Notes under the pieces: generated by a model
The model's database searches: none
What the model was told of the DNA's origin: nothing
What the model saw: only the letters and a program-made list of their open reading frames with translations
Part shown: positions 1-9,320 of the stretch, piece after piece
Numbering within the stretch: the stretch's first letter is position 1
How the letters are laid out: every line of letters begins with the position of its first letter
Position numbers and translations under genes: made by a program
Assembly (NCBI RefSeq): GCF_900182955.1
Contig: NZ_FXUL01000007.1
Location: 124,001 to 188,000 of the forward strand
Direction: 5' to 3'
Source: Noviherbaspirillum suwonense
GTDB lineage: Bacteria; Pseudomonadota; Gammaproteobacteria; Burkholderiales; Burkholderiaceae_D
DNA length: 64,000 bases

Positions 1-644
1 GGCCACAGAAAGTTGTTCCAGTGGGTGCTGATCGACACCAGGCCGAACGCCAGGTAGATCGGCTTGGCCAGCGGCACATAGACCTTCATCAGCACCTGCA
101 GCGCGCTGGCGCCTTCGACGGTGGCGGCCTCGTCCAGTTCGCGCGGGACGGTCTTGAAGGTCTGGCGCAGCAGGAAGATGCCGAAGGCGGAAGCGAAGTA
201 GGGCAGGCCGATGGACAGGATGGTGTCGCGCAGCCCCAGCTTGTTCATCGTCGCGTAGTTCTCCACGATCAGGATGTCGGGCATCACCATCAGCTGCATC
301 AGCACCAGCATGAACATCAGGTTGGCGCCGCGAAAAGTGAAGCGGGCGAATGCATAGGCGGCCATGGTCGACAGCACTATCTGCGCGGCGAGGATCATGG
401 TCACCAGCAGGAAGGTGTTGAGGAAGTAGCGCGGGAACGGCGCGGCATGCCAGGCATTGACGAAGTTCTGCAGCGTCAGCGGCGCCGACAGCGAGAAGCG
501 GGTGGCGAACGCGGCGGGATGGAAGGCGGTCCAGATCGCATACAGCAGCGGCAGCAGCCACAGCAGGCCCAGCAGCCAGGCCGCAAGGGTTTCCAGCACC
601 GGGCTGCGGCGCCCGAACGGGTCGGTAACGGCGGGCGTGTTCAT
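1..644 (-). CDS. Carbohydrate ABC transporter permease, UgpE/MalG type (partial, 3' end outside window)
   Basis: Inner-membrane permease of a carbohydrate or glycerol-phosphate type ABC importer. The ATG at 644-642 overlaps the stop of the upstream permease by four bases (ATGA), so the two are translationally coupled. The reading frame stays open to base 1, giving about 214 residues; the C-terminus lies outside the window. Visible are a first hydrophobic segment near the N-terminus (LLGLLWLLPLLYAIW), a run of further membrane segments, and the cytoplasmic EAA loop that docks on the ATPase (ELDEAATVEGASALQVLMK, followed by VPLAKP). It pairs with the permease at 641-1516 to form the channel. 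Substrate cannot be read from the sequence; a Ugp-like assignment rests on the operon composition. Confidence 0.9.
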   Translation of the reverse strand, partial: MNTPAVTDPFGRRSPVLETLAAWLLGLLWLLPLLYAIWTAFHPAAFATRFSLSAPLTLQNFVNAWHAAPFPRYFLNTFLLVTMILAAQIVLSTMAAYAFARFTFRGANLMFMLVLMQLMVMPDILIVENYATMNKLGLRDTILSIGLPYFASAFGIFLLRQTFKTVPRELDEAATVEGASALQVLMKVYVPLAKPIYLAFGLVSISTHWNNFLW

Positions 645-1516
645 TGGTAGTGTGTCCTGCGGTCGAGAAAGCGGAACTTGACGATGGCGACGATCGCCAG
701 CACCAGCAGCAGCACGACCGTCAGCGCGGCGGCATAGGCGGAGTCCCAGAACGAAAAGCCGACTTCGTAGATGTAGTAGAGCAGCAGCGAGCTGGCATTG
801 TCCGGCCCGCCCTTGGTCATCACCACGATATGGTCGACCAGCCGGAACGAGTTGATCAGCGCATTGATCAGCACGAACAGCGTGGTGGGCATCAGCAGCG
901 GGAACTGCACGCGCCAGAAGTATTGCCAGCGCGACGCGCCTTCCAGGCTGGCGGCCTCGGCCAGCACCGGCGAGATCTGCTGCAGCGCGGCCAGGTAGAA
1001 GATCATGAAGAAACCGGCCTCCTTCCAGATCGCCACGACGACCAGGCAGCCGAGCACCGTGTCCGGGTTGCCCAGCCAGTTATGCGACGGCAGGCCCAGC
1101 GCCTGCGTCAGCTGCTCCAGCAGGCCGTACTGCGGCGTATAGAAGAACAGCCAGATGTTGGCGACCGCGATCATCGGCAGCACGGTCGGCGTGAAATAGG
1201 CCAGGCGCAGCAGGCCGCGGCCCGGCACCCGGTCGTTGATCCACAGCGCCATCATGATGGCCAGCGCGATCGAGACCGGTATGGTGCCGAAGGCGAACCA
1301 CAGGTTGTTCGTCAGCGCGCGCCAGAACACCGGATCGTCCGCCGCCAGCGCGTAATTCTCCATGCCGACGAAGACCGACGGATTGGACGCCTTGGCGGTC
1401 GAAAAGAAGCTGTGCCAGATGGTGGCCACCGCCGGGTAATGGGTAAAGCCGATCAGCAGCACCATCGCCGGCGCGAGCAGCAGCCAGGGGGTGAGCGGCG
1501 TGTGGGTACGTTGCAT
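641..1516 (-). CDS. Carbohydrate ABC transporter permease, UgpA/MalF type
   Basis: First of two permease subunits of the importer encoded at 1-4016. The 291 residues are the usual size for UgpA-like proteins. The N-terminus (residues 11-30) is a membrane segment starting TPWLLLAPAMVLLIGF. The EAA coupling loop (LAEAASLEGASRWQYFWRV) sits about 75 residues from the end. The ATG at 1516 follows a spacer of 96 bases after the binding-protein gene that contains a short tandem repeat. Gene order on the minus strand is ATPase, binding protein, this permease, second permease. The stop overlaps the next start, so the permeases are probably made in equal amounts. Family assignment is clear; substrate (sugar, polyol or glycerol-3-phosphate) is not. 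Confidence 0.92.
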   Translation of the reverse strand: MQRTHTPLTPWLLLAPAMVLLIGFTHYPAVATIWHSFFSTAKASNPSVFVGMENYALAADDPVFWRALTNNLWFAFGTIPVSIALAIMMALWINDRVPGRGLLRLAYFTPTVLPMIAVANIWLFFYTPQYGLLEQLTQALGLPSHNWLGNPDTVLGCLVVVAIWKEAGFFMIFYLAALQQISPVLAEAASLEGASRWQYFWRVQFPLLMPTTLFVLINALINSFRLVDHIVVMTKGGPDNASSLLLYYIYEVGFSFWDSAYAAALTVVLLLVLAIVAIVKFRFLDRRTHYQ

Positions 1517-1528
1517 GGAAACCTTGTC

Positions 1529-1558
1529 AGCGGTGGTCAGCGGTGGTCAGCGGTGGTC
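1529..1558. repeat. Three tandem copies of a 10-bp unit between binding-protein and permease genes
   Basis: The unit CAGCGGTGGT is repeated three times without interruption in the 96-base gap between the binding-protein stop (1613) and the permease start (1516). It lies immediately upstream of the permease ribosome-binding region, where it could affect mRNA structure or simply be slippage-prone. Read directly from the sequence; function is unknown. Confidence 0.8.
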
Positions 1559-1612
1559 GGCGATGAGGCCCCGTCTCGCCGGCCGGAGCGCGGGGCCGGC
1601 CGGCGGAACGGA

Positions 1613-2914
1613 CTAGCGGCGCCAGGTGCGCAGGATGCGGTCGGACTCGCGCTGCGCATCCTTCAGCGCGGCTTCCGGCGTCTTGGTGCCCGACAGTGCC
1701 GCCTGCAGGTTGTCGTTGAGCGCCTTGGTCACGCGCTGGTTGTCATGCGTGGACAGTTCGGCCACGCTGTACTTCAGCTGGTCGCGCGCGACGCCGGCCG
1801 CCGGCACGTCCTGCAGGTACTTCTTCATCTCAGGCGTGTCCCATGCGTCCGGGCGGGTGGCGACATAGCCGGTGGCAATGCTCCACTGCGCGGCGCGCTG
1901 CGGTTCGCTGGCCCAGCGGATGAATTTCATCGCCGCCTTCTGCTGCGCCGGCGACGTCTTGTTGAACACATAGAAATTGCCGCCGCCGGTCGGGCTGCCC
2001 GGGTGCTTGGCCGCCGGCAGCATCGCCACGCCGAACGGGAAGCTGGCATTGGTGCGCAGGTTGGTCAGGTTGCCGGTGGTGGTCCAGATCATCGCGGCCT
2101 TCTCTTCCATGAAGTCCTTGGGCGTGGTGCCCCACTCGATCACGCCGGACGGCATCGCCTTGTGCTTCGCGGAGAGGTCGACCCAGTAGCGCAGCGCCTC
2201 CACCGCGCCGGGCTTGTCGAAATAGGTCTGCGTGCCGGCGCTGTTCATCAGCACCGTGTCATTCGGCGTCGTCATGCCCTGGAAGATCCAGTAGGTGAAG
2301 CCGGTGGACGGTATCTTGATGCCCCATTGCGACACGTTGCCGCTGGCGTCGGTCTTGGTCAGCTTCTTCGCGTAATCGACGGTTTCCGCCCAGGTAACGG
2401 GCGCTTTCTCGGGATCCAGCCCGGCTTCCTTGAACAGCTTCTTGTTCCAGAACATGACGATGGTGGAGCGCTGGAAGGGAATGCCCCAGGTCTTGCCGCC
2501 GGTCTGGCTGTTCTGCATGAAGGCCGGGTAGAAGCCGCTGATCCACTGCTTGTCCTCGGGGCTGGATGCCAGGCCGTCGATCGGCACGATCGCATCCTCG
2601 TCGATCAGCGTGAAGAGATCGGTCGACAGCAGCACGGCCAGCGTCGGCGGGGTGCCGCCCTTGTGCGCCGTCAGCGCCTTGACCAGGCTCTCCTGGTAGG
2701 TGCCGGCGTAGATGGCCTTGATCCTGACGTCCGGGTTCTGCTTCTCGAACTCCGCGGCCATCGCGTCGATGGTCTTGGTCACCGGTCCGCCCACAGCGAC
2801 CGGGTAATACAACGTGACCTCGACCGGGTCGGCGGCCAGCGCGGGTGCGCTGGCCAGGCCGGCGGCAGCCAGTGCAGCCATGGCGGCTGCGGCCCTCAGT
2901 ACGGTTCTACGCAT
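1613..2914 (-). CDS. Extracellular solute-binding protein family 1 (UgpB-like)
   Basis: Periplasmic binding protein (433 residues) that delivers substrate to the neighbouring permeases. The frame extends further upstream, but the start at 2914 is preceded by a strong ribosome-binding site (GGAGA) and opens a classic Sec signal peptide (MRRTVLRAAAAMAALAAAG, cleavage after APALAA). The mature part begins with a family 1 beta strand (VEVTLYYPV) and contains the DAMAAEFEKQNPDVRIK segment typical of sugar and glycerol-3-phosphate binding proteins. It sits between the ATPase gene (2964-4016) and the permeases, with about 50 bases to the former. Ligand is not deducible; carbohydrate or glycerophosphodiester are the commonest in this family. 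Confidence 0.92.
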   Translation of the reverse strand: MRRTVLRAAAAMAALAAAGLASAPALAADPVEVTLYYPVAVGGPVTKTIDAMAAEFEKQNPDVRIKAIYAGTYQESLVKALTAHKGGTPPTLAVLLSTDLFTLIDEDAIVPIDGLASSPEDKQWISGFYPAFMQNSQTGGKTWGIPFQRSTIVMFWNKKLFKEAGLDPEKAPVTWAETVDYAKKLTKTDASGNVSQWGIKIPSTGFTYWIFQGMTTPNDTVLMNSAGTQTYFDKPGAVEALRYWVDLSAKHKAMPSGVIEWGTTPKDFMEEKAAMIWTTTGNLTNLRTNASFPFGVAMLPAAKHPGSPTGGGNFYVFNKTSPAQQKAAMKFIRWASEPQRAAQWSIATGYVATRPDAWDTPEMKKYLQDVPAAGVARDQLKYSVAELSTHDNQRVTKALNDNLQAALSGTKTPEAALKDAQRESDRILRTWRR

Positions 2915-2963
2915 GATGCTCTCCTTGGTTGACGACTTATGGTGAACGTGCGGGCCGGCGCGC

Positions 2964-4016
<1,053 letters not shown>

Positions 4017-4318
4017 AGCCTGTCCTCAGCCTGATGTGGCGTCCCGCGCAGCCCGTCATGCACCGACTGCTTGCGCCAGCGCGCCGCGTCCGGAACATCG
4101 GGGCTTGTACGGCAGGGACTGCCGGTCTCCGTTATTGTTGTGCACATATGCTCACGTGCGGTGAACGTTTGTACGATATCGGAAATGCCGGCGAAAGACA
4201 AGAAAGAAGGCGACGCGGGGACACGCGCCGGGGTGACGCGCTCGCCTCCGGCTTCATTCGTCCACGTGGTGAAAGTCGATTAATCCCGACCTATCGCCGC
4301 GCGCCCGCGGCCAACCGC
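4017..4318. other. Intergenic region upstream of the sugar importer operon
   Basis: No credible gene. It must hold the promoter of the minus-strand importer operon. An 8-bp palindrome TGTGCACA lies at 4139-4146 and is flanked by further dyad-like sequence (CACGTGC at about 4154, AACGTT at about 4164), so a repressor operator here is plausible. No regulator gene is adjacent, and I could not fix a -35/-10 pair with confidence. Confidence 0.4.
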
Positions 4319-4939
4319 CTACGGAAGGGCCATGCGCGATTGCAGGCGCTGGAGCAAGATAGCCACACATGCGGCAGCAGGCATGACGCCGGTATCGAGC
4401 ACCAGGTCTGCCGAATCCGGCGCGTCGTACGGCGCAGAGATACCGGTGAAATTGTCGATCTCGCCGCGGCGCACTTTCTTGTACAGTCCTTTCACATCGC
4501 GGGTTTCGCAGACGTCCAGCGGACAACGCACATAGACCTCGAACAGGCTGGCCGCGCCGACGATGCTGCGCACCATCGCGCGGTCTTCTGCGAGCGGTGA
4601 AATGAACGCGGCCAGGGTGACCACACCGGCCTCGACCGTCATGCGCGCCATCTCGGCAACGCGGCGCAAATTCTCATGGCGGTCCTGCACTAGAAACCCG
4701 AGATCGGCGCACAAGCCCTGCGTGACGTTGTCGCCGTCCAGCACCAGGGTACGTCGCCCCTGGCGGTGCAACTCCGCCTCAAGGGCGTTGGCAAGGGTGG
4801 TCTTTCCCGCGCCGGACAGGCCGGTGAACCAGATGACGAGGGCGCGGTGCCCATTCAGGCGCTCGCGCGCTGCCCGGCATACGGACGGGGCCTGGTGGAA
4901 CACATTGTCCGTCAGGGCATTTCCTGAAAATTGTTCCAC
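4319..4939 (-). CDS. cysC: Adenylylsulfate (APS) kinase
   Basis: Phosphorylates adenosine 5'-phosphosulfate to PAPS in the cytoplasm, a step in sulfate activation. Walker A is GLSGAGKTTLA. The family motifs LDGDNV, the DRHENLRR helix, the SPLAEDRAMVR segment, KGLYKK and NFTGISAPYDAP follow in the standard order. Two usually conserved positions differ: DNVTQGL replaces DNVRxGL, and FLVQDR replaces FSxxDR. The start is uncertain: a GTG at 4939 is used here, a GTG at 4969 is also in frame, and neither has a clear ribosome-binding site. The gene overlaps the 3' end of the upstream hydrolase gene, so re-initiation is likely. No cysD/cysN partner is in the window, so this kinase is an orphan here. 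Confidence 0.85.
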   Translation of the reverse strand: MEQFSGNALTDNVFHQAPSVCRAARERLNGHRALVIWFTGLSGAGKTTLANALEAELHRQGRRTLVLDGDNVTQGLCADLGFLVQDRHENLRRVAEMARMTVEAGVVTLAAFISPLAEDRAMVRSIVGAASLFEVYVRCPLDVCETRDVKGLYKKVRRGEIDNFTGISAPYDAPDSADLVLDTGVMPAAACVAILLQRLQSRMALP

Positions 4940-5748
4940 ATACCGGGCCAGGCCTCGACCCAGCAGCACTGGTGGTCGAATCCAGGAACCACGCGCACCG
5001 ACGGCCTATCTTTTGCATATCGGCCGGCGAAGTCCTCGATCAGCCGGTGCGGGACGACCGCATCCTTCTCACCCGCGAGGTGCCACTGGACGAAGCGCCG
5101 GGAAGACGGCGCGTCGTCCGCCGGGTTCAATGAACCGCGCAGCGGATCCAGCCGGTGCAGCGACGTCCATGCTCGATGATCGAGGTTGCCAGCCACGGTC
5201 ACCACCCGCACGACGTCCTGTCGGCGTGCGGCGACCAGCATGGCGACGGCGCCGCCGCCGGAATAGCCGACCAGCGTCAGCTCGCGCGCACCGAACCTTT
5301 TCTTGAGGACGTCGATCGCATCGCTGGTCGCCGAGACGACCTCGGGCGCGAAGCGGCGCGCAGTCCAGTAGGATGCCTCGCATGCGGCGGCGAAGACATA
5401 CTGGCAGGGCCGGCCGAGATAGGCGACGGCGCCGGCCGGCTGGGCCAGCGCCAGTCGCAATGCCATTGCGTTGACCGGCGTCGGATCCTCCGAGATACGC
5501 GACGGTCCGGTCCAGGCCATGCCGTCGCCTTCCAGGTAGACGGTGAGCCTGTCCGCAGGCGCGGCGTTCGGCGGAAAAAAGGCCGCCAGCGCGAAGGGCT
5601 GCACCGGCAGGGCCTGCATGCGCCAACCTTGGCTGGCCGCTAGCGCCCGTGCGCTATCCCGGCGCGCCTCCGGGGTCGGAATGAGCGCGCAGCCTGCGAC
5701 GAGCAGCGCACACAGCAGCGAAGACAGTATCCGTGCCTGCTGGGACAT
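4912..5748 (-). CDS. Lipoprotein alpha/beta hydrolase of unknown substrate
   Basis: Predicted 278-residue lipoprotein. The start at 5748 opens directly into a lipoprotein signal (LLCALLVAGC, acylated Cys about residue 20). An alternative ATG at 5790 has a better ribosome-binding site but would add 14 residues ahead of the signal. The alpha/beta-hydrolase nucleophile elbow is GYSGGG. Candidate catalytic Asp and His lie in the last third, around KDAVVPHRL and GFDHQCCW. The protein is probably membrane-anchored in the periplasm and may be an esterase or lipase-like enzyme. Its stop lies inside the start region of cysC, so the two are likely one transcript, although no functional link is obvious. 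Substrate is unknown. Confidence 0.8.
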   Translation of the reverse strand: MSQQARILSSLLCALLVAGCALIPTPEARRDSARALAASQGWRMQALPVQPFALAAFFPPNAAPADRLTVYLEGDGMAWTGPSRISEDPTPVNAMALRLALAQPAGAVAYLGRPCQYVFAAACEASYWTARRFAPEVVSATSDAIDVLKKRFGARELTLVGYSGGGAVAMLVAARRQDVVRVVTVAGNLDHRAWTSLHRLDPLRGSLNPADDAPSSRRFVQWHLAGEKDAVVPHRLIEDFAGRYAKDRPSVRVVPGFDHQCCWVEAWPGMWNNFQEMP

Positions 5749-5828
5749 ATTTTGATGGCCTGTGTTGAATGATAATGAAAAAGGGGCCATAGACCATCCT
5801 ATCGCCCCTCGTGCTTATCACTCCCGCT

Positions 5829-8800
5829 TTAGAACGCCCAACGGGCCTTGACCGAAGCGGTCTGGTTATTCAAACCGGTGCGGTGCTCGGCATCATACCG
5901 GGCAGTCAGTTCCACGCCATTCGTGAGTTGATACACGTAGCCAAGGCCCGCGCGCGACACCACCCGGCCTGCCTCGATGCCCGACAGGGTAAAGGCAGCG
6001 CCCGGCGCGCCGGCAAAGCTCGATACGATGGTGTTTTTCTGGTCCATCGTGTCATAGCCGACGCCCGCATTGCCAACGATGGCGCCGCGGTCGCCGACGC
6101 GCTGCTGCAGCTTGCCGTCCACGCCGATGATGAACGACTTCGTGGTCCGACCTTCCACCGCCAGGTTCAGCGCATCCGCGCCGGTCTCGGCGTAGGACCG
6201 GTCACGAATCCAGGTGTAATCGGCGCGCACCGAAGGGGTGAATGTCGTGAGGTCCGACAGCGGCAAGTCGCGGCCGAGCGCCACGCCGACATGGGCGGTG
6301 CTGCTGCTGAAGTCCGACTTTGCGCGCAGGTTGGCAAATGAAATCTGCCGATGGCCTTTATTGGCATTGTGGCCAAGGTCTGCCTGCCAGCTCAACTCCG
6401 TGCGACTTCCCAGGTCGACGGCGCCGTAGCCGATGACCTGGTAGGCGTCGACGGTCGATCCCTGCGGCGCGACGACCGAGCGGCTGTCGATATCGCTGCG
6501 GGAGTAGGCGAATGCGCCGCCGACGCGCAGGGTCTTCGACACGTCCGCGTCGACGCCGGTGACCAGTCCGTACGTGCTGGACTTGAACCCGGAAACGCCG
6601 TCGCGGTCGGCCTGGTTCGCCCACGAGCCGAATGGCTTGACCCACGCCCTCTTGTCGGTGATGAACTCGTCGCCTGACGACATGCCCCTTGCCGAATCCA
6701 GCCGCGACTGCACAATCTGACTGACGTTGGACATGGTTGAGCGCGTGACGTTGGCCGAGCTCGCGGCCAGCGAAGGCAGGGTTTGCGTTACGGCCTGGGA
6801 CACTTGCTGCTGGGTCGCCAGGGGAACGAACAGCAGGGCCAGGTTGCTGCCCGGGTTGGCGAAGAGCGCGGCGTCAAGGACGCGGGCTGCCGCGAAGGCG
6901 GGCGAATTGCTGTTTGCAACCGCCGCCGCGGTGATCCCGCCTGTCGGCGCAGGAATCGGCGGGGGAACAACCAAGACGGGTGCTGGGGGAGGCAATTCCA
7001 GGGCAACCGGTGCTGCTTCGCCAGGCGTTGGCGCTGGCGCTGGCGTCAGCACTGGCGGCGGCGTCAGTGTCGGCAAGACAATAACCGGGGCCAGTTCCAG
7101 CTGCAGATTCACGCTGGTGGCGGTGTAGACGGGCTTGAAGTTGAACAGCAAGCTGTTATCGCTCGTCGAGCCGAACGTGCCAGCGACCGTCGTTCCCGTG
7201 ATGACATTGGCAACCGTGCCGTTGTGGGTATTGGCGCTTGTGACGCCTGCGGTATCGACGACCAGGCTGCCGCCCAGCGTCACGGCGCCATTCGCCTGCA
7301 GCCGGCCAGCCGCGGCGTCGGCGACGCCGGTTTTAAATGTGCCGGAGGTGGAGAAATTACCGTTGACGACGAACGTTTTGCCGGCGGGGATGGTGATCAG
7401 GCCGACATTGGTCAGGTCGCCGGTCATCGTGCCATTGCCGCCCCTGAGTGTGCCGTTGGCCTTGACGTCGATCGAGCCTGTAAGTGCGGCAGCGTCGGCC
7501 AGGCCGAGCGTGCCGGACTCCACCGACCAGCTCGATGATCCGGCACCCTGCAATGTCCATTCACTGCTGCCTTCCTTGCTGAACTTCTGAAAGCCGCGGT
7601 ATTGCGCGGTGTTCCCGATGGTGGCCAGGTCGAAGGTATTCCCCCCGCCGGCATTGACATCGCCGCCGAGCGCCAGGGTGTCGCCGCCGTTGAGCAGTTC
7701 GCCAAGACTGACGGCGTTGCCGATAAGGATCGAGCCGCTTTCCAGGACGAGCTTGTTTGCGCCGTTGGAAAACTGGACTGCATCGGCACGCGCACCGGCG
7801 CCCCCGTTGGCCAGGCCGCCCGCAATCGTTCCAGCATTGCTGATGGTGGAATTGCCGGTCGCATTCACGCCAACGCCGCCTTGGCCACCGGTGCTGACAG
7901 CGCCTGCCAGGCCAGCAGCGCCCGTGTTACCGGCGGTGCCGACAGCACCAAGCGCTCCGATTACAGAACCTGAACCCGGCGTGCCGCCGGAACCGCCGTT
8001 ACCTCCCGCGCCACCGGCACCGCCTGCGCCTGCGGCACTACCCATGCCGCCATTTCCACCAGTGATGGTCCCGGTGTTGCGCAGCACAAAGTTATCGCCG
8101 GAGACAGCCGCACCACCAATGCCGCCTGCGCCGCCATTGCCGCCGACGCCGCCGGCGCCGCCGGTGCCACCATTGCCGCCTCGACCACCTGCGCCACCTG
8201 GGCCATCTTCAATCCAACCGAAGCCACCATCACCTCCGTGGCCGCCAGTGCCGCCTTTACCACCCGTTCCGCCTGTCCCCCCGGTGCCACCCACACCGCC
8301 CGCGCCGCCCGTGCCACCCGTGATGCTGCCACTATTGTTCAGAATGAAGTTCGACCCGGTCAAGCCGGCACCGCCTGCAGCTCCCGCTGCGCCACTTGCG
8401 CCATCGCCACCCTTGCGCCCATTGCTGCCAGCGGCACCGGCGCCACCGGTACCGCCTGGAATCAAGCACACCATGTTGCAATACTCATCGGCGTTCATGC
8501 CGTCGTAACCCGTCGCTCCCAGGATTCCCGCCCCGCCGATACCGCCTGCGCCAGCCGCTCCGCCAACACCGCCGACCCCGCCAGCCACGCTGCCTGCATT
8601 ATCCAGGCTAAAACCCGACCCCGCGACGCCAGCGCCACCTCGTACGCCTTGGCTGCCGGATGTTCCAGGCCCGCCATCGACCCCGCTGAGAGCCGGGCTG
8701 GCCGGTATTCCAGCAGCGCCAGTTGCACCGCCGCCTCCAATGACTGCGCTGGTGGAACCAAGCGCGACCGACAGTGGGTTCGCTAACGGATTGATTGTCA

Positions 8801-9320
8801 GTGCATTGGATCCCGATGTCGCCAACCCTGGGACGATCGCATTGAGTGCAACATTACCGCTGCCTCGCAGCGTCAGCGGACCTTGTCCGTTAATGGCCTG
8901 CAGATCGATCGAGAGCGGCGCGCTGGTGACCACCGTGAACGCCGAATTTGTCGAAGGCAAAGCGGTCTGTAGCGATATCGATGTCACCGAGGGATCGACG
9001 ACGATGGTGCTGTTGAATGTCTGGCTGGCGTTCTGCAACGCCTGGCGAAGCGAGCCAGGACCGCTGTCGGCTGCCGTGGTGACCGAAAAAATGGACGGGA
9101 ACTGGATGGCGAAGCTTGGCGTCGCTGCGCCAAAAGACAATACAGCGGCAAAGACTGCCTGCGCCAATACTTTGGGAACCGGGTGAATCTGGTGCTTTCC
9201 CCTTCTGGCCTGCCGTGCGGAAGATGCGAGATGAAGCCTGGAAAAACCTGGGCGGGAAGGCAAGTGGAACTCCGTTGTTTGAATGGTGGGACAGCTGCCA
9301 ACCAGTCTAACTATTTCCAC
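5829..9320 (-). CDS. Autotransporter with Gly-rich, beta-helix passenger
   Basis: Type Va secreted or surface protein, 1163 residues from a GTG at 9320. The start is uncertain: no ATG precedes the signal, and the hydrophobic core (VLAQAVFAAVLSFGAATPSFA) begins only about residue 50, which would suit an extended signal peptide. After it comes TTAADSGPGSLRQAL, a motif common at passenger N-termini. Residues about 190-500 are almost pure Gly/Ala/Thr (runs such as GGTGGTGGTGG), broken by four related units: SLDNAGSVAGG, ILNNSGSITGG, VLRNTGTITGG and TISNAGTIAGG. A proline-rich linker (about 775-825) precedes the 12-strand barrel (from AWVKPFGSWANQ), which ends in the outer-membrane signature ARWAF. 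Function, such as adhesion, is inferred only. Confidence 0.88.
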   Translation of the reverse strand: MEIVRLVGSCPTIQTTEFHLPSRPGFSRLHLASSARQARRGKHQIHPVPKVLAQAVFAAVLSFGAATPSFAIQFPSIFSVTTAADSGPGSLRQALQNASQTFNSTIVVDPSVTSISLQTALPSTNSAFTVVTSAPLSIDLQAINGQGPLTLRGSGNVALNAIVPGLATSGSNALTINPLANPLSVALGSTSAVIGGGGATGAAGIPASPALSGVDGGPGTSGSQGVRGGAGVAGSGFSLDNAGSVAGGVGGVGGAAGAGGIGGAGILGATGYDGMNADEYCNMVCLIPGGTGGAGAAGSNGRKGGDGASGAAGAAGGAGLTGSNFILNNSGSITGGTGGAGGVGGTGGTGGTGGKGGTGGHGGDGGFGWIEDGPGGAGGRGGNGGTGGAGGVGGNGGAGGIGGAAVSGDNFVLRNTGTITGGNGGMGSAAGAGGAGGAGGNGGSGGTPGSGSVIGALGAVGTAGNTGAAGLAGAVSTGGQGGVGVNATGNSTISNAGTIAGGLANGGAGARADAVQFSNGANKLVLESGSILIGNAVSLGELLNGGDTLALGGDVNAGGGNTFDLATIGNTAQYRGFQKFSKEGSSEWTLQGAGSSSWSVESGTLGLADAAALTGSIDVKANGTLRGGNGTMTGDLTNVGLITIPAGKTFVVNGNFSTSGTFKTGVADAAAGRLQANGAVTLGGSLVVDTAGVTSANTHNGTVANVITGTTVAGTFGSTSDNSLLFNFKPVYTATSVNLQLELAPVIVLPTLTPPPVLTPAPAPTPGEAAPVALELPPPAPVLVVPPPIPAPTGGITAAAVANSNSPAFAAARVLDAALFANPGSNLALLFVPLATQQQVSQAVTQTLPSLAASSANVTRSTMSNVSQIVQSRLDSARGMSSGDEFITDKRAWVKPFGSWANQADRDGVSGFKSSTYGLVTGVDADVSKTLRVGGAFAYSRSDIDSRSVVAPQGSTVDAYQVIGYGAVDLGSRTELSWQADLGHNANKGHRQISFANLRAKSDFSSSTAHVGVALGRDLPLSDLTTFTPSVRADYTWIRDRSYAETGADALNLAVEGRTTKSFIIGVDGKLQQRVGDRGAIVGNAGVGYDTMDQKNTIVSSFAGAPGAAFTLSGIEAGRVVSRAGLGYVYQLTNGVELTARYDAEHRTGLNNQTASVKARWAF

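Noticed and set aside
644-2932. Very long open frame on the plus strand opposite the sugar importer genes
   Set aside because: It is antisense to two well-supported genes, is rich in Arg, His and Gln as expected for a shadow of high-GC coding DNA, and shows no domain.
7609-8508. Proline-rich open frame on the plus strand (PPxPPxPP repeats)
   Set aside because: It is the exact complement of the Gly-rich passenger of the autotransporter; Gly codons read in antisense give Pro.
7900-8660. Repetitive DNA that could suggest a CRISPR or satellite array
   Set aside because: The repeats are short GGN-codon units of irregular length in a coding frame, with no constant repeat/spacer pattern.
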